64,000 nt of DNA from Sphingomonas_E sp042693015 (GTDB lineage: Bacteria > Pseudomonadota > Alphaproteobacteria > Sphingomonadales > Sphingomonadaceae), in assembly GCF_042693015.1 (NCBI RefSeq), contig NZ_CP170544.1, positions 4,464,001-4,528,000 of the forward strand, given 5' to 3'. This document shows, one piece after another, positions 9,103-16,949 of this stretch. Under the pieces are notes generated by a model. That model saw only the letters and a list, made by a program, of their open reading frames with translations. It was not told where the DNA came from and made no database searches. Each line of letters starts with the position of its first letter. The stretch's first letter is position 1. Made by a program: the position numbers and the translations under genes.

Positions 9103-9852
9103 TCAGGCCGCGACGCTGGCCTTGGCGTCCGCGCCGCAGCAGGCATGGGCGGTGGCCACGTCCTCATATTCGTCGTGCCGCTTCATCCAGTCCATGCCAC
9201 TTTCCTCGTTGCGGCCCTTGGGCGCGCGATCGAGGATCATATAGGTGCCGAGCAGTTCCTCGAGCCCGCGGTCATAGGTCGAGTAAGTGTGGAATATCTG
9301 GCCTTGCTCGTCCTTGTAGAAGGCGCTGAGGCCCGGCGCTTCGCCGGTGTCGCGCGCCGGCCGGTAATTGTGGGTGGCGGTGCCGGCCGCGATATCCTCG
9401 GCGCGGAAGGACACGTCGAAATCATAGTTGAAGTCGCATCCGGCCGATGACGCCCAGGGGAAATTCCAGCCCATCCGCTGTTTGTAGCGCTCGATCAGGT
9501 CCAGCGGCCCGCGCGAAACGGCGATCAAAGTGACGTCATGGTGGTTGAGGTGCGGCAGCGTCCCGCCCAGATGATCGCCGATGAAGGAGCAGCCGGGGCA
9601 TCCGGCCTCCCATTCGGGCGGCAGCATGAAATGATAGACGATCAGCTGGCTGCGGCCGTCGAACAGGTCGGCCAGTGATTTGCGGCCAGTGGGCGTGTCG
9701 AACTGATAATCCTTGTCGATCCGCACCCAGGGCAGGGCCATGCGCGCCGCGGTCAGCCGGTCGCGCTCTTTGGTATATTCCTTCTCGCGCTCCAGCAGCG
9801 CCTTGCGCTCGTCCAGCCACTCCTCACGCGACACGACACGGTTCGTCTGCAT
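9103..9852 (-). CDS. DUF899 family thioredoxin-fold protein
   Basis: 249 residues. VVSREEWLDERKALLEREKE opens the family N-terminal helix. YHFMLPPEWEAGCPGCSF carries the CxxC-like pair in the thioredoxin-like core, and HTYSTYDRGLEELLGTY is the conserved C-terminal block. The ATG at 9852 is preferred because aggag lies 8 nt upstream. Biochemical role is not established for the family; a redox function is inferred from the fold and the Cys pair. It diverges from a MarR regulator, which probably controls it. Confidence 0.88.
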   Translation of the reverse strand: MQTNRVVSREEWLDERKALLEREKEYTKERDRLTAARMALPWVRIDKDYQFDTPTGRKSLADLFDGRSQLIVYHFMLPPEWEAGCPGCSFIGDHLGGTLPHLNHHDVTLIAVSRGPLDLIERYKQRMGWNFPWASSAGCDFNYDFDVSFRAEDIAAGTATHNYRPARDTGEAPGLSAFYKDEQGQIFHTYSTYDRGLEELLGTYMILDRAPKGRNEESGMDWMKRHDEYEDVATAHACCGADAKASVAA

Positions 9853-9908
9853 CGATACTCTCCTGATCGGCACGGCCCCTCAACCGCGCGTCCTTTAACG
9901 AGTCCCGC

Positions 9909-9950
9909 TTGACAATTTACGTTGATATCAACATATATCATTCATGTCAA
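9909..9950. promoter_or_regulatory. Divergent promoter with a 12-bp palindromic operator
   Basis: TTGACA at 9909-9914 faces right, and its complement at 9945-9950 faces left. Between them is the perfect palindrome GTTGATATCAAC (9921-9932), partly inside the spacer. The rightward -10 is ATATAT-like at 9933-9938, which places transcription start at or next to the MarR ATG (9944), so that mRNA may be leaderless. This is the expected site for autoregulation by MarR. Confidence 0.6.
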
Positions 9951-10396
9951 AGCCGCTTGGCCAGCGCCCGGACGTGCCCTTTGCGACCACGCTGATGGTC
10001 CGCGATGCGTGCCTCTGCCTCCACGTCCAGCGCGCCGCCCGCGCGCTCGCCCGTCGCTTCGACGATGCGCTGCGCCCCGTCGGCCTCACCAGCGGCCAAT
10101 TTTCGCTGATGATGTCCCTGAACCGGCCGATCCCGCCGTCGATCAAGTCGGTCGCAGACTTCCTCGCCATGGACCGCACCACGCTTACAGCGGCGCTGAA
10201 ACCGCTCGAACGCCGCGGCCTCGTCAATGTCACGACCGACCCCGCCGACCGCCGCAGCCGCCTCCTCACCCTCACCGTTGAAGGCCGCGCCGTCCTGGCG
10301 TCCGCGGTGCCGATCTGGGAAAGCACCCATGGCGCGATCGAGGATCAGGTCGGCGACGCCGACGGCTTACGCGAAAAGCTCCTCATCATCGCGTGA
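9944..10396 (+). CDS. MarR-family transcriptional regulator
   Basis: 150 residues. A winged helix-turn-helix core (SVADFLAMDRTTLTAALKPL) is followed by the wing sequence VNVTTDPADRRSRLLTLT, the diagnostic MarR DxRxxxxxLT motif. Divergent from the DUF899 gene with 91 bp between start codons. It is likely to repress both genes through the palindrome in that gap. A cysteine pair (ACLCLHV) near residue 24 is reminiscent of redox-sensing MarR proteins such as OhrR, which would fit a DUF899 partner; that is inference. Confidence 0.9.
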   Translation: MSKPLGQRPDVPFATTLMVRDACLCLHVQRAARALARRFDDALRPVGLTSGQFSLMMSLNRPIPPSIKSVADFLAMDRTTLTAALKPLERRGLVNVTTDPADRRSRLLTLTVEGRAVLASAVPIWESTHGAIEDQVGDADGLREKLLIIA

Positions 10397-10474
10397 TTTG
10401 CTTGCGGCCTAAGGGCTTGCCGTCCTCGTCTGCGCCCGATAGCCAAGCCTCATCTCCCCTGCCGATGAGGCCTC

Positions 10475-12901
10475 ATGAACCGCAGCATCCTGATCGCCTA
10501 TCTTCTCCTCACCTGCGCTGCGCCAGCCGCTTATGCCGCGGCATCGCCCGTCCTGCAGGGAACCACGCTGTCGGATGGCCTGCTGCCGGTCCATGTCGAT
10601 CGCGATGCGGGCCGCATCCTGCTCTCGCTGCCGCCTGCCGGTGCGGACGGGACGATGGGGCGCTTCCTCTATGCAACCGCGCTGCGCACCGGTCTCGGCT
10701 CGGCGCCCATTGGGCTCGATCGCGCGATGAACGGGCCGACGCAGATCCTGCGCTTCCGCCGGCTCGGCAAGAAGGTGGCGATCGAGTTCGAGAATCCCCG
10801 CTTCCGCGCCACCGACGCGCCCGCTGCGGAGCAGGCCGCCGCGCGTGACAGCTTCGCTTACTCGACCGTCTGGATCGGCGAGATCGCCGGCACGGAGGCG
10901 AACGGCCGCGTCCTGCTCGACGTATCGGGCTTCCTCACCCGCGACGTGATCGGCATCGCCGATGCGCTGAAGCGCGGTGGTGCCTCCGGCTTCAAGCTGG
11001 TCGACGCCTTGAGCGCAGCCGATCCCGCCACCGTGAAGGTCTTCCCCGACAATATCGAGCTCGAAGCGCGGCAGACCTATGCGTCCGACACGCCGGGCGA
11101 CGAGGTCGCGAACATCGCTCCCGATCCGCGCCAGATCAGCCTGGTCGTCCGCCACTCGCTGATCCGCCTACCCGATGTCGGCTATCGCCCCCGCCGCTTC
11201 GATCCGCGCGCCGGCGGTTTCGCCAGCCAGGCGCTCGACTTCGCTGTGCCGCTCGGCCAGCCGATCGTCTATGATCTCGCCAACCGTTTCCGGCTGGAAA
11301 AGGTCGATCCCGCCGCCCAGCGCTCGCGCGTCAAGAAACCGATCATTTTCTATATCGACCGCTCCGCACCTGAGCCGATCCGCACCGCGCTCGCCGATGG
11401 CGTCGCCTGGTGGGCGAAGGCGTTCGAGGCCGCCGGCTATGAAGATGCCTTCCGCGCCGAGATATTGCCCGAAGGCGCCGATCCGCTCGACGTCCGCTAC
11501 AATGTCGTCAACTGGGTCAACCGGGCGACGCGCGGCTGGTCCTATGGCCAGGTGATCGCCGATCCGCGCACCGGCGAGATCGTCAAGGGATCGGTGCTGC
11601 TGGGCTCGCTTCGGGTGCGGCAGGATATGCTGATTTTCGAAGGATTGGTCGGCGCGGGCCAGGTGGGGCAGGGTGGCCCCAATGATCCGGCGCAGGCCGC
11701 GCTCGCGCGTCTGCGCCAACTCGCCGCGCACGAGGTCGGCCACGCGCTCGGCCTCGTCCATAATTTCGCGGCCAGCACGCAGGATCGTGCCTCGGTGATG
11801 GATTATCCCGCGCCCCGCATCGGCCTGAAGGACGGCGCGCCGGACCTGTCGGACGCTTATGGCGTCGGCATCGGCAAATGGGACGCCTTCGCGGTCGACT
11901 GGCTCTATGGCGAGCCGGCTCCCGGCGAGAATGCCGATGCAGCCGCCCGCGCCAAGGCGGCGGCGATGCAGGCGGCGGGCCTGCGCTTCACCAGCGACAA
12001 TGATGCCCGCGCCGCCAACACCGCCCAGCCCTGGGGGAGTCTCTGGGACGATGGTGCCGATCCCGTGGCGGAGCTCCACCGCATGATCGACGTTCGCCGC
12101 GCCGCGGTCGATCGCTTCGGCCTTGGTGCGCTCCACGCGAACGAGCCGGTCAGCAATCTCCGCCGCAAGTTCGTGCCGGTGTGGCTGCTCCACCGCTATC
12201 AGGTGGAGGCCGCCGCCAAGCTGATCGGCGGCATGGATTTCGCTTATGCGGTCGCGGGCGACGGGCATGAGACCGCGCGCGCCGTTCCCGCCGACGCCCA
12301 GCGCAAGGCGCTCGATGCGCTGCTGGCGACGCTGTCACCGCAGGCGCTCACCGTGCCGCCCGCGCTCGTGCCTTTGTTGTCGGCCGGCAAGGAGGGCAAT
12401 GACGACCGCCAGTTCGATATCGAGGTGTTCGCCAATGCCGGCGGCCCGGTGTTCGATCCGCTGGTTGCCGCCGACGTCGCGGCGACGGTGACGCTCGATA
12501 CGCTGCTCGCACCCGAACGGCTGACCCGCGTCGCCCGGCAGGACGGCTTCGGCGTCGCCGAGCTGCTCGACCGCCTCACCGCCGCCACGATCGCGACGCG
12601 CGATAGCGAGCTCGGCCGCCGCATCGCCTGGCGCACGATCGTCTCGCTCGCCGACGTCGCCCGCGACGCCCGCACCGATCCGGGCGTCGCCGCGCTCGTC
12701 GACGATCGCCTGGCCGGGCTGGCGAAGCAGTTCGCCAAAGCCTCCGGCACTACCGCCGACGCCGCCTGGAGCCGCAGCATCGCAAGGCTCCTCCAGGATC
12801 GCGAAGCGCTCGACCAGCTCGTCGCGTCGCGCAAGCGCGAGGCGCGGGTGCCCCCGGGCATGCCGATCGGCGGCGAGAGCGACTGGATGGCGCTGCCCTG
12901 A
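10475..12901 (+). CDS. Secreted zinc-dependent metalloprotease (DUF5117/DUF5118-type)
   Basis: 808 residues. An N-terminal signal peptide ends near AAYAAAS. The extended zinc site HEVGHALGLVH (His419, Glu420, His423, His429) fits HExxHxxGxxH of metzincin-like peptidases, and SVMDYPAP a few residues on serves as the Met-turn. Large flanking domains match the bacterial family annotated zinc-dependent metalloprotease with DUF5117/5118 regions. Predicted location is the periplasm or cell surface. Substrate unknown. Probably monocistronic. Confidence 0.9.
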   Translation: MNRSILIAYLLLTCAAPAAYAAASPVLQGTTLSDGLLPVHVDRDAGRILLSLPPAGADGTMGRFLYATALRTGLGSAPIGLDRAMNGPTQILRFRRLGKKVAIEFENPRFRATDAPAAEQAAARDSFAYSTVWIGEIAGTEANGRVLLDVSGFLTRDVIGIADALKRGGASGFKLVDALSAADPATVKVFPDNIELEARQTYASDTPGDEVANIAPDPRQISLVVRHSLIRLPDVGYRPRRFDPRAGGFASQALDFAVPLGQPIVYDLANRFRLEKVDPAAQRSRVKKPIIFYIDRSAPEPIRTALADGVAWWAKAFEAAGYEDAFRAEILPEGADPLDVRYNVVNWVNRATRGWSYGQVIADPRTGEIVKGSVLLGSLRVRQDMLIFEGLVGAGQVGQGGPNDPAQAALARLRQLAAHEVGHALGLVHNFAASTQDRASVMDYPAPRIGLKDGAPDLSDAYGVGIGKWDAFAVDWLYGEPAPGENADAAARAKAAAMQAAGLRFTSDNDARAANTAQPWGSLWDDGADPVAELHRMIDVRRAAVDRFGLGALHANEPVSNLRRKFVPVWLLHRYQVEAAAKLIGGMDFAYAVAGDGHETARAVPADAQRKALDALLATLSPQALTVPPALVPLLSAGKEGNDDRQFDIEVFANAGGPVFDPLVAADVAATVTLDTLLAPERLTRVARQDGFGVAELLDRLTAATIATRDSELGRRIAWRTIVSLADVARDARTDPGVAALVDDRLAGLAKQFAKASGTTADAAWSRSIARLLQDREALDQLVASRKREARVPPGMPIGGESDWMALP

Positions 12902-12979
12902 GCTTCGTCAATTCCTGCTTGGAGCCACGCCGACCTTTGTTAGTGTGGCGCCGTCGAATCGCGTTCATGGGAGTATTGC

Positions 12980-13294
12980 GTGGCTGAAGCCGAGAAGAAT
13001 GCCAGTGCGGGGCGCATATCGCGCATTCCTTCCAAGCCCAGGGCCAAAATAGTTTCAGACGAGTTGCAGAAGATCTCGGCGCTGCTGGTCGATGCCTGCC
13101 CGTCCGAAGCGATCGTCAGCTTCTCCTACGAAGGCGAATTGCGCGTCCATATCGACGTCCGCAATCTGGAGCATGTGACGCTGGTCGAAGCGATCCTGCC
13201 GACGCTCGGCGCCGGCCTGTTCAACGACATCCGGCGCGGATCATCGCCCGAACACCCCTTCTTCCACCGCGTGACCGCCGACGTGGACCGGTAG
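12980..13294 (+). CDS. Conserved hypothetical protein
   Basis: 104 residues from a GTG preceded by gggag. Basic N-terminus, then a compact alpha/beta part (DELQKISALLVDACPSEAIVSFSYEG, LRVHIDVRNLEHVTLVEAILP). No signal peptide or transmembrane helix. I do not recognise the family. It stands alone, with 78 bp to the protease before it. Confidence 0.65.
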   Translation: MAEAEKNASAGRISRIPSKPRAKIVSDELQKISALLVDACPSEAIVSFSYEGELRVHIDVRNLEHVTLVEAILPTLGAGLFNDIRRGSSPEHPFFHRVTADVDR

Positions 13295-13379
13295 TATCGA
13301 TTCTGGCCCGCCCGATTGAAAATCACCGCGGGCCGCCTACATCCCTCCTATCGTTCAACAACGGAAAGGAGGTGGTCTG

Positions 13380-13454
13380 ATGTCTCATTGTCATATGCCG
13401 CACATGGCGGCTCGCTTGGGCAAGACCTCCGCCGCGGGGGTCCGGCTCGCCTGA
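13380..13454 (+). CDS. 24-residue His/Met/Cys-rich microprotein or leader peptide
   Basis: ATG at 13380 is preceded by aaaggaggtggtctg, an unusually long match to the anti-Shine-Dalgarno tail of 16S rRNA. The peptide begins MSHCHMPHM, with three His, three Met and one Cys in nine residues, then becomes Ala/Leu/Arg-rich and ends at TGA 13452-13454. A terminator hairpin lies 26 bp downstream, so the unit is a tiny transcript of its own. Metal binding is suggested by composition only. It could instead be a leader peptide of an attenuator. Confidence 0.6.
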   Translation: MSHCHMPHMAARLGKTSAAGVRLA

Positions 13455-13480
13455 GCTGCCGCGTCAAGGCAGGACAATGG

Positions 13481-13514
13481 AAGGGCCGCCCGTCGAGGCG
13501 GCCCTTCGCGTTTT
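13481..13514 (+). terminator. Terminator behind the microprotein
   Basis: Perfect 10-bp stem aagggccgcc / ggcggccctt with a 6-nt loop at 13481-13506, then cgcgtttt. Confidence 0.75.
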
Positions 13515-13567
13515 GGGACCTTGTCTGATCCAGTGGGGGGCGAAGGTTCTTCCGGCCGGCCGCAAGC

Positions 13568-13708
13568 TTATCCGCCGCCGATCCCTTCCACCAATTTGCC
13601 GGTGCCGTCGCAACGCGGGCAGGGTTCGCCTGCGACCTTGCCGGTGCCGCGGCACTGCGGGCAGATCCCTTCTTCATCCTGTTCGGCTTGCGGATCGACA
13701 TCGGTCAT
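13568..13708 (-). CDS. Small DnaJ-type zinc-finger protein
   Basis: 46 residues from ATG 13708 with aggag 7 nt upstream. It contains two CxxCxGxG-type half-knuckles (CPQCRGTGKV and CPRCDGTGKL), which together make one zinc site as in the DnaJ cysteine-rich domain. No J-domain. Such minimal proteins are common in sphingomonads; their role is unknown, perhaps protein binding or redox. Confidence 0.8.
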   Translation of the reverse strand: MTDVDPQAEQDEEGICPQCRGTGKVAGEPCPRCDGTGKLVEGIGGG

Positions 13709-13819
13709 CGGGCGTCTCCTTTGTCGGACTGAAAACGCGTGTGGCTTGCCGATGCTCCGCCGGGCAAGAATCGCGCGAGCAGGGCGGAACATTCGGAAGG
13801 CCGGCACGCTTGATCGATC

Positions 13820-14482
13820 GTGTCGATCGCCTCCCAACCCGCCGCCATCCAGCCAAATAGCTGCGAAGTCTCGCCAGGGTCGGACACCCTGTTGACCGAC
13901 ACGCTGGATGTGCTCTCTTCCGGCTGTGCGGGCGAGACGATCTCGATCGGCGATCTGACCTCCACCCTCGGCCCCAAATGCTTCGCAGGTTTGCTTTTCC
14001 TGCTCGCCGCGCCGAACATGTTCCCGACCCCGCCCTTTGTGGATATCGTGCTCGGCGTCCCGCTGATGATCCTTTCCGCGCAACTGATCTTCGGTGTGCG
14101 CCGACCCTGGCTGCCCGACTGGATACTCCGCCGCGAGGTCTCGACAGAGAAGTTCGCTCTCGTCGCGACGAAGGTCAGCGCGGTCACGCGTAAGGTGGAA
14201 ATTGTGCTGAAACGCCGGCTGGACGTGCTGACGGGCACCATCGGGCGCCGGCTGATCGGGCTGATCTGCCTCGCGCTCGCGATCATATTGGTGCTGCCCC
14301 TGCCGCTCAACAATGTCTTGCCGGGCGCCGCGATCTCGCTGTTCGCGCTCGGCCTGCTCAGCCGCGATGGCGTGCCCGTGCTGGGCGGCATCGCCACGAC
14401 GATCGCCAGCGCCGCGCTTGCGGTGGGGTTCGGTTATGGGGTGTTCGAGGTGGGAGAGTGGGTGAGCCAGTTGATCGAATAA
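13820..14482 (+). CDS. ExoD-family exopolysaccharide synthesis protein
   Basis: Up to 220 residues from a GTG. The start is uncertain, and a TTG about 25 codons in is possible. Family landmarks: GDLTSTLGPKCFAGLLFLLAAPNMFP and ILSAQLIFGVRRPWLPDW, then three or four C-terminal membrane helices (LIGLICLALAIILVLPLP, GIATTIASAALAVGFGYG). ExoD proteins are inner-membrane proteins first linked to exopolysaccharide production and alkaline tolerance in rhizobia. The mechanism is not known. Confidence 0.88.
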   Translation: MSIASQPAAIQPNSCEVSPGSDTLLTDTLDVLSSGCAGETISIGDLTSTLGPKCFAGLLFLLAAPNMFPTPPFVDIVLGVPLMILSAQLIFGVRRPWLPDWILRREVSTEKFALVATKVSAVTRKVEIVLKRRLDVLTGTIGRRLIGLICLALAIILVLPLPLNNVLPGAAISLFALGLLSRDGVPVLGGIATTIASAALAVGFGYGVFEVGEWVSQLIE

Positions 14483-14500
14483 GTATCACGGCCGTGGGCT

Positions 14501-15676
14501 TCACCCTTCGGGCATCACCCGCCGCATGAAGGCATCGAACAGGGGCACAGTGAAGGCGGTGTCGCCATGGGCAGGGCTATAGAGCATGCCCTTCGCGATC
14601 AGGCTGTTGCGGGTCGGTGCCACGCTCGAAACCTTGACCCCCAGCGCCTCGGCCACGTCGCCCGATCGGTGCGGCCCCGGTCCCAGGCTCGCCATGGCGC
14701 GCAGATAGCGCTTCTCCGCCGGCGTCAGCCGATCGAAGCGCACACGGAAAAAGCTGGCGTCCAGCTCTGCCAGTGCGCTCACCGTAGCGAGCGCGACATC
14801 TCCGGCGGTGATCGGCGAGGCTTCGGCCACATCCCAGCTATGCTTGCCCCATTCCTGCAGGAAATAGGGATAGCCTTCAGTCTGCGCGATGATCGCGGCA
14901 AGCGCCTTCTCCTCGATCGCCTCCTCCTCGCGCGTGATCGGCAGGCGGATCGCGTCGCGGGCGGCACTATCATCGAGCGGCCCGACTGCCACGAATTCGA
15001 ACAGGCGCTCCGCATAGGATTTGGCGCGGCCCATCTGGCCCAGCAACTGCGGCAGCCCGGCGCCCAGCATGGTGATCGGCAACTGCTTCTGGCTGGCGCG
15101 ATGGAGCGCGCTGATCAGCGCGGCGAGCTGCTCTTCGGGCACATATTGCAGTTCGTCGATCACCAGTACGACCGCGCTCAACCGTTCCTTCGCGGCCTCG
15201 CCCATGGCGACGATCAGGTCCGCCAGATCGGCTTCAAGGTCACCGCTGTCGGCCAGGCCGGGTTCCGGTTCGAAATCGATCGCGACTTCGAGATCATCAT
15301 ATTTGACCTTGAGCTTGGCGAAGCCGGCCAGCGCCCGCAGTGCGCGCTTCACGCCGGCGGACGCCTGCTTCATCCGGTCGAGCCGCAACAGCGCGGCGCG
15401 CAGCGCGGGGACAAGGATGCCGGGCAGCGACCGGTTCTCCGGCGCCTCGATCGCGACGATGGTCATACCTTCGGCTTCGGCTGCGTCGCGCATCGACGAA
15501 AGCAGCACCGTCTTGCCGACGCCGCGCAAACCATAAAGAATCGAGGGCCGCGCCGCGCGCCCCATGCGAATGCGATCGAGCGCGATGGCATTGCGTTCCA
15601 GCAGCGCACCGCGACCTGCCAGCTCGGGCGGCGGTGTCCCGGCGCCGGGGGCGAAAGGGTTGCGACGGGGATCCAT
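14501..15676 (-). CDS. AAA-type ATP-binding protein with C-terminal winged helix
   Basis: 391 residues. Walker A GLRGVGKT near residue 50 and Walker B VVLVIDEL near 185 define a STAND/Orc-Cdc6-like ATPase. The C-terminal ~80 residues (RLTPAEKRYLRAMA, GDVAEALGVKVSSVAPTRNSL) form a winged helix for DNA binding. ATG 15676 is preferred over a TTG at 15691. It sits just left of attL and belongs to the chromosome. Function unknown; ATP-dependent DNA binding is inferred. Confidence 0.85.
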   Translation of the reverse strand: MDPRRNPFAPGAGTPPPELAGRGALLERNAIALDRIRMGRAARPSILYGLRGVGKTVLLSSMRDAAEAEGMTIVAIEAPENRSLPGILVPALRAALLRLDRMKQASAGVKRALRALAGFAKLKVKYDDLEVAIDFEPEPGLADSGDLEADLADLIVAMGEAAKERLSAVVLVIDELQYVPEEQLAALISALHRASQKQLPITMLGAGLPQLLGQMGRAKSYAERLFEFVAVGPLDDSAARDAIRLPITREEEAIEEKALAAIIAQTEGYPYFLQEWGKHSWDVAEASPITAGDVALATVSALAELDASFFRVRFDRLTPAEKRYLRAMASLGPGPHRSGDVAEALGVKVSSVAPTRNSLIAKGMLYSPAHGDTAFTVPLFDAFMRRVMPEG

Positions 15677-15687
15677 AGCGATGTTAT

Positions 15688-15725
15688 GCAAGTTTATCGA
15701 TTTTCTGTAAACTCGGTAAACTTGC
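15688..15725. promoter_or_regulatory. Inverted repeat GCAAGTTTA...TAAACTTGC upstream of the AAA ATPase
   Basis: Nine-base arms at 15688-15696 and 15717-15725 with extra gtaaac boxes between them. On the minus strand TTTACA and CATAAC, spaced 17 bp, could be -35 and -10 of the ATPase gene. The repeat would then overlap the promoter, as expected of an autoregulatory operator. Confidence 0.45.
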
Positions 15726-15818
15726 TATAATCGGCGTGTGCGCGTCGCCACGGCCGTTACGGGCTGGAACCAAGGCGTGGGCGCCCTGCTCAAAATAGCT
15801 TTCTCTGGGTGAAGTTAG

Positions 15819-15864
15819 TGGTCGGGGAGAGAGGATTCGAACCTCCGGCCCCTGCCTCCCGAAG
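15819..15864. repeat. attL: 46-bp core copy (3' fragment of tRNA-Pro)
   Basis: Identical over 46 bp to the 3' half of the tRNA-Pro gene at 63720-63765. It begins tggtcggggag at the CCA end and stops in the anticodon loop; the next base differs (g versus a). The fragment lacks the D-arm and 5' acceptor strand, so it is not a functional tRNA. Confidence 0.95.
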
Positions 15865-15932
15865 GCAAGCGCTTGTAGATATTTAGCCGGTTTCGCGCGT
15901 AGCTGACGCGTGAAACAGCGTGAACAAACGCG

Positions 15933-15977
15933 GAAAACCTAGGGAACATTGCCAACTTACACCGGAGCGACACCGGA
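15933..15977. other. Left integrase arm-type sites
   Basis: GAAAACCTAGGGAA (15933-15946) and ACACCGGAGCGACACCGGA (15959-15977) recur beside attR as GAAAACGTAGGGAA (63701-63714) and ACACCGGAGTGACACCGGA (63660-63678), each with one mismatch and the same orientation. The second element is itself a tandem pair of ACACCGGA at 11-bp spacing, one helical turn. This is the layout expected for integrase arm-binding sites. The rest of 15865-16057 shows no other feature. Confidence 0.6.
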
Positions 15978-16057
15978 CGACTATGCGTGGGTATCGCGGC
16001 AGGCTGGACTTGTTGGATTTGCCCCGCTCTCTATCCCCCATCGAAGGGGGAGCGGGG

Positions 16058-16270
16058 ATGACGACAGGGGAAATCGCCGTCGAGGCGACGGCTGAAGCGT
16101 GGCACACGCTGTTCGCGCTAATCGACGTGCATGGCGACCACGTCAACGATGCCATCTGGCAGGCGATCGAGAGCGCCAGGACCGCCGGCGACGACGCGGA
16201 GGCCATCCGGTGGTATCAGGTGGGCGCCGCGCTGCTCGAGTTCGACAGCCGGCCGGCCGCGCTGCACTGA
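16058..16270 (+). CDS. Small hypothetical phage protein
   Basis: 70 residues from ATG 16058, with gaaggggg and agcgggg upstream. Largely alpha-helical and acidic (VEATAEAWHTLFALIDVHG, AIRWYQVGAALLEFD). No recognised domain. Upstream codons to 15920 are open but run through the arm-site region. Converges with the zinc-ribbon gene. Confidence 0.6.
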   Translation: MTTGEIAVEATAEAWHTLFALIDVHGDHVNDAIWQAIESARTAGDDAEAIRWYQVGAALLEFDSRPAALH

Positions 16271-16272
16271 CG

Positions 16273-16563
16273 TCACCGACCGCGCTTCTTCTTGCTCCGA
16301 TGGTGGAAGAAGATCGCCTCGACCATGCTCTTTGATGTTGCCTGGCGCCGCGCGTTCGGCGAGGCGGCCACCAGGAGCACATCCTTGGACGACTTGCACC
16401 GCTTGCAGGTGAAGCGCTTGCGGGCCTCGTCGACCTCGATCGACCAGCCCTTATCGACGAAGTCCATCCATATGATGCTGTCGATCTCTGCGGAGCGCTG
16501 GCAGGCGTAGCACCAGAGCCGCAGTTCGCATCCCGAATCGTCGATGTCCTTGAGCGTCCGCAT
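16273..16563 (-). CDS. Small zinc-ribbon-like protein
   Basis: 96 residues with two CxxC knuckles (CYACQRS at about 18-24 and FTCKRCKSS at about 51-59) and a very basic C-terminus ending SKKKRGR. The start is preceded by tggag. A nucleic-acid-binding role is plausible from the zinc ribbon and charge. It is transcribed towards attL. Confidence 0.65.
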   Translation of the reverse strand: MRTLKDIDDSGCELRLWCYACQRSAEIDSIIWMDFVDKGWSIEVDEARKRFTCKRCKSSKDVLLVAASPNARRQATSKSMVEAIFFHHRSKKKRGR

Positions 16564-16637
16564 CGCTCCACGAGAACAGAATGCGAACGATCAGGGCAAG
16601 GGCGCGAATCGGCCGGGCGCTATTTTGCCCCGTCGGG

Positions 16638-16655
16638 CGCCCCATCCTGACACAC
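16638..16655. repeat. 18-bp repeat copy 1 (CGCCCCATCCTGACACAC)
   Basis: Exact second copy at 18262-18279. Each copy lies about 85-105 bp upstream of a plus-strand moron gene (16742 and 18348). The ctgaca element could be part of a -35 box; I could not match a shared -10. Confidence 0.6.
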
Positions 16656-16741
16656 CGCCATCGAGAGGGTTCTAACCGGATCTGAACCCTTTGCTGCGAT
16701 AGAGCTTTCGCCTATCGTGCCGCGGATTCGCAGGGGGATTG

Positions 16742-16948
16742 ATGAAACAGCACGTTCTGGGCGCGGCGGCATTGCTCGCCGTCGGGGTTTCTGTTGCCGG
16801 CATCTACATCGCCGCAACTTCCGATTCCGCCAGCGATCGAGAGGCATTCGGCGAGATGATGTCCGCCGGCGACCCTGATTGGAAGATGCCGCGTGCGGCT
16901 CCGCCGGGCAACGCCTCCTCTGGGGCAACCAATCTAGCCGAGAATTGA
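16742..16948 (+). CDS. Small exported or membrane-anchored protein
   Basis: 68 residues. The first ~25 (MKQHVLGAAALLAVGVSVAG) form a signal peptide or membrane anchor. The rest is short, polar and Pro/Ala/Asn-rich. agggggattg precedes the ATG. The stop is one base before the acyltransferase ATG, so the two are co-transcribed. Function unknown. Confidence 0.6.
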   Translation: MKQHVLGAAALLAVGVSVAGIYIAATSDSASDREAFGEMMSAGDPDWKMPRAAPPGNASSGATNLAEN

Positions 16949-16949
16949 C

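Noticed and set aside
15819..15864. Second tRNA-Pro gene at the left end
   Set aside because: Only the 3' 46 nt are present; D-arm and 5' acceptor strand are missing, so it is attL.
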